Virus record (IMG/VR): IMGVR_UViG_3300044614_002617
Span: 46,368-110,367 of that record
DNA from: a virus
Reading direction: 5' to 3' (one strand)
Length of the DNA: 64,000 bases
The notes under the pieces were generated by a model. The model was given only the letters and a program-made list of their open reading frames with translations, ran no database searches and had not been told where the DNA came from. Both the position numbers and the translations under genes were made by a program. Of this stretch, positions 1 through 7,500 are shown one piece after another. Every line of letters begins with the position of its first letter. Position 1 is the first letter of the stretch.

Positions 1-850
1 CTTCCATTTTTCTTGGGCAATTTGAAAAATCCCAAAAGTTTAAATTCCAATCTGATTCGCAAAAATTACAAATTATATTCGGAACAACCGGAATCGTTTG
101 GGCTATGCCTCTATACGGAATGCGCAATTCAGGCTTAATTGTAGTAAAACCGCATACCACTGGAGTTTGGGTTGTCCATGCAATGTGAATAGGGCCGCCA
201 TCCATACCAACAACGGCTCTAGACTTGCTCATAATAGCAGCAAGCTCTCTAAATGATGTTTTATCTCTTAAGTCTACTCCAAATCCCGGATACTCAAAGT
301 CGCTCATTGCCAAATTGTTTTTCCATATACTGATAGATCCTGTTTTTCCTACATAAACAGGAATCAGCCCTTTTGCATAAACGTATTCCGCTATTTTTTT
401 AATTTCGGTTGGCAGAATAGTTCTTTGCTTATCTCTGTATGTAGTTATGATTACAACCGCTTTACTGAAATCTACGCCGTACTTACTAACATCCACTGGC
501 TTTAGGGGCACATATTGCAATTCAGCGTCGCTGAGTATTTTTGCCATTAAGCCAATACAAGCGTAGTGAGTTAACTTAAGCCTCGAAGGAGTCAGCTTAC
601 ATAGATTGCCGCCCGGAGCAGGAATATTTAGATAGCGAACTGAATAATCTTTGTCGTAACTTCCGCTGATTTCTGTAAATTTTTCTTCTGGAACAAAAGG
701 AAACAAATCTTTAAAATCTGGATAGATTCCAACTTTATAGTCGGTTTGCTGATGATACGTTTCGATTGCATGCTTAAGAATAGGAGCAGCGGCAATCAAG
801 TCACCTACGGCGGCGCTATTAAGGCAATAAATTGTTTTATTCGCAAACAT
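1..850 (-). CDS. GT9-family (heptosyltransferase-like) glycosyltransferase, 3' end outside window
   Basis: An open frame runs from an ATG at 850 to the window edge, giving at least 283 residues with no stop. The protein begins MFANKTIYCLNSAAVGDLIA, which resembles the N-terminal strand and loop of GT-B heptosyltransferases, and later has VVGMDGGPIHIAW, matching the conserved D-G/S-G-P-x-H-x-A signature of GT9 enzymes that contacts the nucleotide sugar. The family transfers a sugar from a nucleotide donor, usually to LPS core. In a phage it could modify host surface glycans, phage DNA or virion proteins; the sequence does not decide which. It follows the helicase stop by 2 bases, with AGAGG upstream as ribosome-binding site, so the two form one operon. 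The C-terminus is missing only because the window ends. Confidence 0.75.
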   Translation of the reverse strand, partial: MFANKTIYCLNSAAVGDLIAAAPILKHAIETYHQQTDYKVGIYPDFKDLFPFVPEEKFTEISGSYDKDYSVRYLNIPAPGGNLCKLTPSRLKLTHYACIGLMAKILSDAELQYVPLKPVDVSKYGVDFSKAVVIITTYRDKQRTILPTEIKKIAEYVYAKGLIPVYVGKTGSISIWKNNLAMSDFEYPGFGVDLRDKTSFRELAAIMSKSRAVVGMDGGPIHIAWTTQTPVVCGFTTIKPELRIPYRGIAQTIPVVPNIICNFCESDWNLNFWDFSNCPRKME

Positions 851-852
851 AA

Positions 853-2304
853 TCAAACCTCTTTATAAACAATATCATCCGTTATTGTTTCATAAACGCC
901 ATATCTTGATTTAGCATACTGTTTAAAAATATCAAAGAACTTTTCGCTATCACTATTCCAAATTCCATAACCAGCAGTTGTAATATCAATAAAGATAAGT
1001 TTTTTTCCTTTCTTGTACCGTAACCCACGACCAATAACCTGTCGAGTCAGAGCCTCCGCCGAGTTTTGAACGCAAGAAATCATAAAGTCAACATCGGGCA
1101 AGTCGATGCCCTCTCCCAGTAGGCTGCTGTTGGAAACCAGCAAATTAGTCTTTCCGTCTTTGAATTTATAAAAAGGATTTCGATAGCCACTGTGGGCGGG
1201 CTCGCAGTTTACTCCCATCTCAGTTGCATATTCACAAAATTCTGCTGATGGCTCTACGGTTTTAAATAGTACCAAGACCTTAAGGCCTCTGTTTAGTCCA
1301 CTTTTTACTAAATTAAGCACCGTATGAAGTGCTTTTTCATGAGTCGAAAGCATCTTATAAGCTGTCTGCTGATGGGTCATCTCTCGAACGCGCCCCAGTC
1401 CAGTGACCGTAAGGCAAGTGATGGCTACGGGACAAAGGTACTCATTATCAATAGCCCACTTACTGTCTCTTTGAAAGACGATAGGCCCAACAATTCCATG
1501 AAAGCCCAACTCTAAATTATCCGCTCTAACTGGCGTTGCGGTAAACCCATAAATATATTTAGCTCGACTTCCAAAAATAGCCAGCTCTTTATACATATTA
1601 GAGGAGGAATGGTGAGCTTCGTCAATAATAATAGCATCGAAGATGTCTGAATAGTTACGGCCACTATTAACAGTAGCAATAGCAATATCAACACCCTCTT
1701 TAAATTTATGTTTTCCACCGATGCCGCAACTTTTAGGAGCAATCTGTTTGATATCTTTAAGCATCTGAGAGATAAGTTCGACAGTGGGAACAACGATGAG
1801 GACTCGGAGGCCGCGCTCGATGAGGGCGCGGCTTAGTAGACTGATACACATTGACTTGCCAGTTCCTGTAGGCAGGACAATACAACCTCTCTTGTACTGA
1901 AGGGCTGTTCTGACTGCTTCGGCTTGATAGTCTCTTGGAACTTTAGGTCCAACGGGAGATAGGTTAAGCTCTCTGTCTTTTTCTTTATGGCCTTCCATAT
2001 TGGGAACAAGCCACCAGAATCCGGGAGGTACGCTCAAAGTACCGTCTTCATTATCGCCATAAAACTCAACTTTGGTTTCTAACTCTAACTGTTTAATTTC
2101 ATTTTTAATTTTGATTGCGTGTTTGTCGTTGTAAGGTTTTTGGCGTTTGAGTTGTTTAATCTTTGAAATAACGCCCTTATTTTCAACCGTCAAGAGTTTC
2201 TTGACAGTTTCAAGTACGTCTGAAGAGCCAGACAGGGTAATTTCATTATTTTTATATTCACCTATAAGACCGTGTATGGGCTCAAAGGCATTATCTTTAG
2301 CCAT
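853..2304 (-). CDS. uvsW: UvsW-like superfamily 2 DNA helicase
   Basis: This 483-residue protein has the SF2 helicase motifs in order: Walker A LPTGTGKS (144-151), DEAH box (228-231), motif III TATP (255-258) and motif VI RQVIGRGLR near residue 430. About 120 residues precede the helicase core. Size and motifs resemble T4 UvsW, which unwinds R-loops and D-loops, drives branch migration, and helps switch from origin-dependent to recombination-dependent replication. The partner genes uvsX, gp32-like, gp46/47-like and a probable uvsY lie at the other end of the window, so a recombination role is coherent. The start has GGAG six bases upstream, and a strong promoter lies just ahead. A type III restriction-like or other phage SF2 helicase is the main alternative. 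Confidence 0.85.
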   Translation of the reverse strand: MAKDNAFEPIHGLIGEYKNNEITLSGSSDVLETVKKLLTVENKGVISKIKQLKRQKPYNDKHAIKIKNEIKQLELETKVEFYGDNEDGTLSVPPGFWWLVPNMEGHKEKDRELNLSPVGPKVPRDYQAEAVRTALQYKRGCIVLPTGTGKSMCISLLSRALIERGLRVLIVVPTVELISQMLKDIKQIAPKSCGIGGKHKFKEGVDIAIATVNSGRNYSDIFDAIIIDEAHHSSSNMYKELAIFGSRAKYIYGFTATPVRADNLELGFHGIVGPIVFQRDSKWAIDNEYLCPVAITCLTVTGLGRVREMTHQQTAYKMLSTHEKALHTVLNLVKSGLNRGLKVLVLFKTVEPSAEFCEYATEMGVNCEPAHSGYRNPFYKFKDGKTNLLVSNSSLLGEGIDLPDVDFMISCVQNSAEALTRQVIGRGLRYKKGKKLIFIDITTAGYGIWNSDSEKFFDIFKQYAKSRYGVYETITDDIVYKEV

Positions 2305-2322
2305 AAGTTCTCCGTTTTGTTT

Positions 2323-2351
2323 GTATTACCAAACACAAACATATGAGTCAA
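2323..2351 (-). promoter_or_regulatory. Sigma70-type promoter for the uvsW-GT9 operon
   Basis: On the minus strand TTGACT is followed after exactly 17 bases by TAATAC, close to the sigma70 consensus in sequence and spacing. It fires toward the helicase, whose ATG lies about 20 bases downstream. The spacer contains an imperfect TGTTTG / CAAACA inverted repeat that could be an operator. Confidence 0.7.
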
Positions 2352-2360
2352 TGATAAAAT
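2352..2360 (+). promoter_or_regulatory. TGATAAAAT extended -10-like element ahead of the protease gene
   Basis: TGATAAAAT lies 28 bases upstream of the ATG at 2388. The same nine bases precede the fibre gene at 31783, and TAAAAT precedes several other plus-strand structural genes. No clear -35 is present, so if real it is an extended -10 promoter or needs a phage factor. It abuts the -35 of the divergent minus-strand promoter. Confidence 0.45.
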
Positions 2361-2387
2361 ATAACAAGTATTTCATAGGGGTTTCAG

Positions 2388-3170
2388 ATGGGACTAAAAG
2401 TCTTTGGATTGGGTGCAGTACAATCAGTCGATAAACAAGGCGAACTGATTGAAATTGCTAATATTGATACATCCAATCTACGTATGATTACAGACGAGCA
2501 TAATTCTGACCAAAAGGGAGCTTGGTGTATTGTTGGCGGGATTACTGCCCACAAAAAGATTATGTCTGAAAAAGACTGCGAAACTCCCCGTCAAAAGAAG
2601 TGCTGGGACTTGGTAAAAGTTCCATATCTTTATGTTGAAGGAGAACTCGCCGATGGACACCCTAACGCTGACGCCGCTGCTGCTCTTATCCGGTACACTG
2701 CTGCTAATCCTGATATTCCCCTAAAGATCGGTATGTCAATTGAAGGGCTTATCTTGAAACGCGGTGGCCCAGAGGGCTCTGCCGAGCATAAAGTCATCAA
2801 GCAATCTTCTGCGGACGCTATCGCTATTACGGCCAAACCCTGTAATCCACAGGCCCAAATGTTTCCAATGAACGATCTTATGAAATCTTCGATTGAGCCT
2901 CCCCCTGCAGAATATCTACAGAAGTTCATGAAGTCCGAAGGGGCTACCGAGTCGTTTAAACACCGCCCAGAAATTCGTCTTCAGCAGAAGCTCCAAGAGT
3001 TGAAAAAATCTTTGGAAGATGTTTTAAAAGGTGGTACATGCTCTGTTAAGTGCTGGAACTGTGGTGACACTGAGCGCATGTTCAAAGCATCGAGAGAGTG
3101 GAGCAATCGTTGCAAAAAATGCGGAGATGCTCGTAGTATGAAAGACATCTGGAACGCTTTAAACCAATAA
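2388..3170 (+). CDS. Putative prohead protease (S78 / XkdF-like serine protease) with C-terminal zinc ribbon
   Basis: The first 165 residues follow the layout of phage prohead proteases: a VDKQGE strand near residue 14, a candidate catalytic His38 in DEHNSDQKG, a GMSIEG strand with candidate nucleophile Ser117 (compare LSIGF in HK97-type enzymes), and a closing segment SADAIAITAKPCNPQA that resembles the EVSLVxxPAN end of the family. Such enzymes cleave scaffold and head proteins during capsid maturation. The C-terminal 45 residues carry CxxCWNCG and CKKCG, a probable zinc ribbon, which is unusual for the family. A KSE at 182-184 lies in the linker between the two parts and might be a self-cleavage site. 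The neighbouring structural genes on the same strand support a virion role. Assignment is by motif layout only. Confidence 0.6.
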   Translation: MGLKVFGLGAVQSVDKQGELIEIANIDTSNLRMITDEHNSDQKGAWCIVGGITAHKKIMSEKDCETPRQKKCWDLVKVPYLYVEGELADGHPNADAAAALIRYTAANPDIPLKIGMSIEGLILKRGGPEGSAEHKVIKQSSADAIAITAKPCNPQAQMFPMNDLMKSSIEPPPAEYLQKFMKSEGATESFKHRPEIRLQQKLQELKKSLEDVLKGGTCSVKCWNCGDTERMFKASREWSNRCKKCGDARSMKDIWNALNQ

Positions 3171-3179
3171 GAGGATGAT

Positions 3180-3557
3180 ATGCCAAACATTTTTTCTGAC
3201 AATGGTGTAGCTGGACTAAAGCTAGATTACGGCGAAGCAACAAAAGCCGCTTTGGCTGCAGCCACGGAGCTTGCCCCGGTAATGTTGATTACGTTGGCAG
3301 ATCAGTCTCATAAAATTATTTTCCATAATGATTCTGACCAAGAAGTGCAAGTTTTGATTGCAAACCCATCTAGCTTGGAAGGAGCTTGGCAAAAACTACT
3401 TTGTCTTGCTCCCGGGCAAAGTTTGCCAATTGAAAACTATGCTGGGCCTATGTGCCTATTTCCGCCTCGCACTAAATTTGCAGCATATTCTCTTGGATCG
3501 CATGTTGGAATCGCCGATCCGGAAGGCAAGTGCAGAGTTTACGCTTGGTTGGCGTAA
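3180..3557 (+). CDS. Small unknown protein, probably structural
   Basis: A 125-residue product that I do not recognise. It starts nine bases after the putative prohead protease with AGAGGATGAT upstream, so it is co-transcribed, and it is followed at once by a strong terminator. The second half is rich in predicted beta strands and hydrophobic residues (for example VQVLIANPSS and LGSHVGIADPEG), with no transmembrane segment or signal peptide. Position after a maturation protease would suit a head decoration or capsid-stabilising protein, but this is inference from context alone. Confidence 0.6.
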   Translation: MPNIFSDNGVAGLKLDYGEATKAALAAATELAPVMLITLADQSHKIIFHNDSDQEVQVLIANPSSLEGAWQKLLCLAPGQSLPIENYAGPMCLFPPRTKFAAYSLGSHVGIADPEGKCRVYAWLA

Positions 3558-3563
3558 ATAATT

Positions 3564-3589
3564 AAGGGGAGCTATGCTCCCCTTTTTTT
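3564..3589 (+). terminator. Rho-independent terminator
   Basis: A perfect 9-bp stem AAGGGGAGC / GCTCCCCTT with a TAT loop is followed by a T tract. It ends the plus-strand protease operon and sits at the junction with the convergent AP2 gene. Confidence 0.9.
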
Positions 3590-4139
3590 ATTTCTTGCCC
3601 AGTCTTGCTACTTCTTGAACTATCACATCAAAGACAGAAGTGCTTCTCTCGTCAGCCATCTCAAGTAGTCGCTTCAGAAGAAGCTCAAGGGTTTTATTAG
3701 CTATTTGTTTATCGTAATCAGCCTGAGCAGCCCCATGAACAATAATGCGATAATCACCCGTCGTAGCAACATCCTGGGTTTTATCTTTTAGAACCTTTGA
3801 AAGAACTTCTGGCTTTTTTGACCTCGCTTTTGATGGGGTTTTCTTAGAAGAATTATTAAGAACAAACACATCTGGCTTGGGTGTAGGCTTAGCAACGGAT
3901 GCCTTCTTGGATTTATTTTTTGATTTCTTGGAGGCAAACTCAGCCCTTAGTGCACTCAAGATTGGCAGCTCTTCAGAGGCGTTTTCTTTGTTTTCTTCTT
4001 GGTTAAGTGCCTGCTTAGCCTCCTCAAGAGAGGAAAACCGTCCCAAGTAGATCCTCTTGGAGTCACGAACGACTCTGACAAGATATTTACGTTCAGTTGC
4101 GCTGTAAGAAATACCCTTAATTCCAATTTTCATAATCAT
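3588..4139 (-). CDS. AP2-like DNA-binding domain protein with Lys-rich linker
   Basis: Residues 5-46 (GIKGISYSATERKYLVRV, then KRIYLGRFSSLEEAKQAL) match the AP2/ERF fold as found in phage homing endonucleases and regulators: G-I/V-x-Y, R-K-Y/W-x-V-R-V, K-x-x-LGxFxxxEEA. The middle (about 60-130) is lysine- and serine-rich and probably disordered. The C-terminal 50 residues are helical (LELLLKRLLEMADERS and onwards). No HNH catalytic motif is visible, so this is more likely a DNA-binding regulator or architectural protein than a homing nuclease. The ATG overlaps the stop of the upstream gene (ATGA); a second ATG two codons in is an alternative start. 183 residues. Confidence 0.6.
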   Translation of the reverse strand: MIMKIGIKGISYSATERKYLVRVVRDSKRIYLGRFSSLEEAKQALNQEENKENASEELPILSALRAEFASKKSKNKSKKASVAKPTPKPDVFVLNNSSKKTPSKARSKKPEVLSKVLKDKTQDVATTGDYRIIVHGAAQADYDKQIANKTLELLLKRLLEMADERSTSVFDVIVQEVARLGKK

Positions 4140-4399
4140 TCTCCCTCTTTAACAAATCTTTTGGTTACTGCACACCACTCTCCAAACATTCCATCGCGAG
4201 CAAAACGCCTATTGTCTTCAGCGGGATCGCCCACATGAAGATGAGCAAGCCCTAGTTCATCCAATCTATGAACAGCCAAATTGAACATAGATGGCGCGTA
4301 GGTGCTACGCTCGTCGGCGTATCTTTGAGCCATCCACATGGTATCTTCAATAATCTGTTTTAGTTTTTCATTTTCTTCCTTTAATTTTTTCATCGTCAC
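4136..4399 (-). CDS. Unknown small protein with N-terminal coiled coil
   Basis: This 87-residue protein begins with a short charged coiled coil (MKKLKEENEKLKQIIEDT) followed by a compact region containing two Trp and a few His residues (GDPAEDNRRFARDG, FGEWCAVTKRF). I do not recognise a family. Its stop overlaps the start of the AP2-like gene by the ATGA arrangement, so the two are translationally coupled. Nothing in the sequence gives a function. Confidence 0.6.
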   Translation of the reverse strand: MTMKKLKEENEKLKQIIEDTMWMAQRYADERSTYAPSMFNLAVHRLDELGLAHLHVGDPAEDNRRFARDGMFGEWCAVTKRFVKEGE

Positions 4400-4487
4400 A
4401 GGACACCTCCCTTTCGCTGATAGTTAGCAGCAGCATCAAAGAAGATACCAAAACAGTCCCAAAAATTGCAAGAAGAATATTTTGCAT
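4368..4487 (-). CDS. Tiny single-pass membrane peptide (39 aa)
   Basis: A 39-residue frame MQNILLAIFGTVLVSSLMLL with one predicted transmembrane helix (about 3-23) followed by a charged tail. A GGGGGG run lies just upstream of the ATG and serves as a strong ribosome-binding site. It overlaps the next gene by 32 bases in another frame. It is too short for any family assignment. The strong ribosome site and membrane helix argue that it is real; its length argues for caution. Confidence 0.5.
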   Translation of the reverse strand: MQNILLAIFGTVLVSSLMLLLTISEREVSCDDEKIKGRK

Positions 4488-4522
4488 AACTTACCCCCCA
4501 TATCCTTCTATTCGGAAATTGC

Positions 4523-4551
4523 TTGAAAAACTTTAGCCGTTATTGTAAAAT
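4523..4551 (+). promoter_or_regulatory. Sigma70-like promoter TTGAAA-17-TAAAAT for the first fibre block
   Basis: TTGAAA and TAAAAT are separated by exactly 17 bases, about 40 bases upstream of the 1635-residue fibre gene. The TAAAAT hexamer with a TTG at -35 and 17-base spacing recurs at 14530 and 37910. Confidence 0.7.
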
Positions 4552-4592
4552 AAGCCTATATTGTTGCACCCAAAATTCCCTAAGAGGGCAAA

Positions 4593-7500
4593 ATGTCTGA
4601 AATTTTACACAAAGACTTGATTGGCGAAGACATTCACGAGTTGCGTATTGCGATTGGATCGTCTGCCCCTTCTTCTATGCCTTTGTTTGTCGGGCAGGGA
4701 TATTACGATATTGTCAATAAAAAGTTTTATGTTTCGCAAGGAACGGCTACAATTTCTGATTGGGTTACCACGGAAATCCCTCCCTTTTTAGCATTTATGG
4801 ATACAAGGACTATTACTTGGACTTCTAATACAGCTGGAAATCAAATCACTTACAGCGCAAATGTTGAAGAGGCTGAGCTAATCCTTACATCTGAAAATGT
4901 TACTGATTTTTCAAATGCTGTTTTGACTATTCCTCAAATTGTTTCCTTGTTGGCGGATCAACACACTCGTTTGATTATGAGAACCGGCGGCGAACCTCAG
5001 CCAACTGTTTGGAATCCTGTTTATTTCAATGGTCTAGAGCTCGATAGCGATTCTCAAAAAATCAGATTGTCACAAGATTTGTCGGATATTGGTACTCCTA
5101 CTTTTAATGAAGTGACGCTTACTGTTAGAGCAAAAACCCCTATCCTAACTTTGACTCCGGATGGTGTGCCCGCTTCCGCATCGCTTTATCTTGATGCTGA
5201 TAAAGGCATGGTTGCAAGAGGATACGCTGGTTCAACGTCTAGCTTTACGCTTCAGAACGAGGCTGGCACGGACGTACTTAACAATCCGGTTGGTTCTAAT
5301 CAACTAATCGCCCCCTCGCTAGCGGCTGGAGCTGGAGCGTCGGGCGTGGTGCATTCCAACGCAAACGGTCTTTTAAGTGCATCTAAAATTGTCGATGCAG
5401 ACGTTGATGCTGCAGCGGCAATTCAGGGAACCAAAATCGTCCCTGATTTTGGAAGTCAAGATATTACGACAACTGGCAGTATTTTTGTTGATACAATTGA
5501 ATCGAATACTGATGATATTGGTATTTTGACAGGAAACGCAAACAAAAATATTTCGATTGGTACAGGCTCTGGATACAATACAATTACGCTTGGCGGCATA
5601 AACTCTACCGTTAATATCTCAGGAGCAACATACACCACTCCAATTGAGTATGTCTCTGAAGATAAAAACATTGTCGTAAACTTTAATGCATCTGGCCAGG
5701 ATTCGCAGGACTCAGGCGTTTATGTTCAAGAAGAATACGCCGGTGCTCATATTGATTTGTTGGATGTCACCTGGCAATCTGGAAATACAGTTAGATATGC
5801 AGTTGACGGAGCCGGAAGCGGAGTTGATGGGCTTACTGCCGGCGAATATATTCGTGTTACTGGTTTTGTAAACAGTCAAAATAATGGAACTTTTAAGGCA
5901 CTTACGGTAGATCCTGCATATATTGATGCCATTAACCCTAAAAGAACTGATGCCTCATTAGACGAAACCGGAGTTGCTGCTTCAAGCGCAGCTCGTTTGT
6001 TGCTAAACGGATATGTTCATGTGGGCTCTACTCGCATGAGCTGGGAAGTTCGAGCGCCTGCTCACTTGGGAATTATTGAACTAAAACCACAAGCAGTTGC
6101 AAAAACATTACTTTTAACTAGCGAATCCGCAGACAACGTAACCGTTAAATTTAATACAAATTTGACGATTGATCAAGATTTGCAAAAAACCTCGGCGGTT
6201 GAGTTTTCTGAACTAACGGTTTCTGATTTAACTACGGGCGTTCTGCATGCCGATGTGGACGGCAAGGTCTCTTCATCTTTGATTGTTAATGCCGATGTTG
6301 ACGGTGCGGCTGCAATTGCAGGAACTAAAATTGTTCCTGACTTTGGAAGCCAAGATATTACAACGACTGGGCACTCTTCTTCTGCAAGTGTAAAAATTAC
6401 CGGCACTGAACCAGTTGGAGGAGCTAATTTATTTTCTAGCCCCTCTAATGGATTAGTAGTTAGGGGAATTGCAGGAACAGGTTCTCAATTTAAATTTATA
6501 AGTGATTTGGGTGTAAATTTAGTAACAATTTCAGACACATCTGTTACTCTACATAACTTAACAAGTGGCCTAGTTAAATCATCCGCAGGTGTACTGTCGT
6601 CTTCCTTGCTTGTTGATGCCGATGTTGATGCAGCGGCTAATATTCAGGGCAGTAAGATTGAAGCGGCTAGTGCAACAAATGCGGGCGCCGTTACTACATC
6701 TTCGCAGTCATTTTCTGGAGATAAAACATTTACCGGAAGCTTAACTTTTTCTAGTTTTGCTACGGCGGGAGTCGTTCATAACGATGAATACGGTTTGTTG
6801 TCTACATCGTTAATAATGAACGCCGACGTTGATCCAATGGCAGCGATTTCTGCTTCTAAAATCGCCAATCAGCCAGCAGGAAACATTGCAGCCACGGACG
6901 TTCAAAGTGCGATCAATGAGATTGACACGGACAAAGTAGCAAAAGCCGGCGATAGTATGACCGGCAACCTATCCTTTTCCTCAAATTTTGGAATTGAGTC
7001 ATCAGCCGCCTTAAGCACTTTAAATGTTGGTACCGCTCCAAACACTTCTGTTCTTAATTTAGGAACAGGAAGCTCAACGAATGTGATTAATTTGGGAACG
7101 GGCTCTGGCGTAACCACAATTAATATTGGTGGCGCAGGCGATACAATTAATATTACGGGCACCCTAAACAGCGTTAATGTTACAGACATGGATGTAACTG
7201 ATAAAAATATTACGCTCAATAAACAAGGGGCACTAGCATCCGGAGACGGCGCCGGCCTTAATATTGAAGAAAATGCAGTTATTGCTGGATATGCTAAAGT
7301 TATAAACAGCCGAACAAGTTGGGGCTTTAAAGCGCCAGCAAATCAAGGAGAAGTTCAATTAACACCACCCGTTGGCTCATATATTGCAGAATTTAAGATC
7401 CCCGCATTAACAGCGTCGGCAGTTTATACGTTCCCCGCCGCAACCGACACCTTGGTTGGCCGAAATAGCACTGATAGTTTGTCTAACAAAACTCTTCTTG

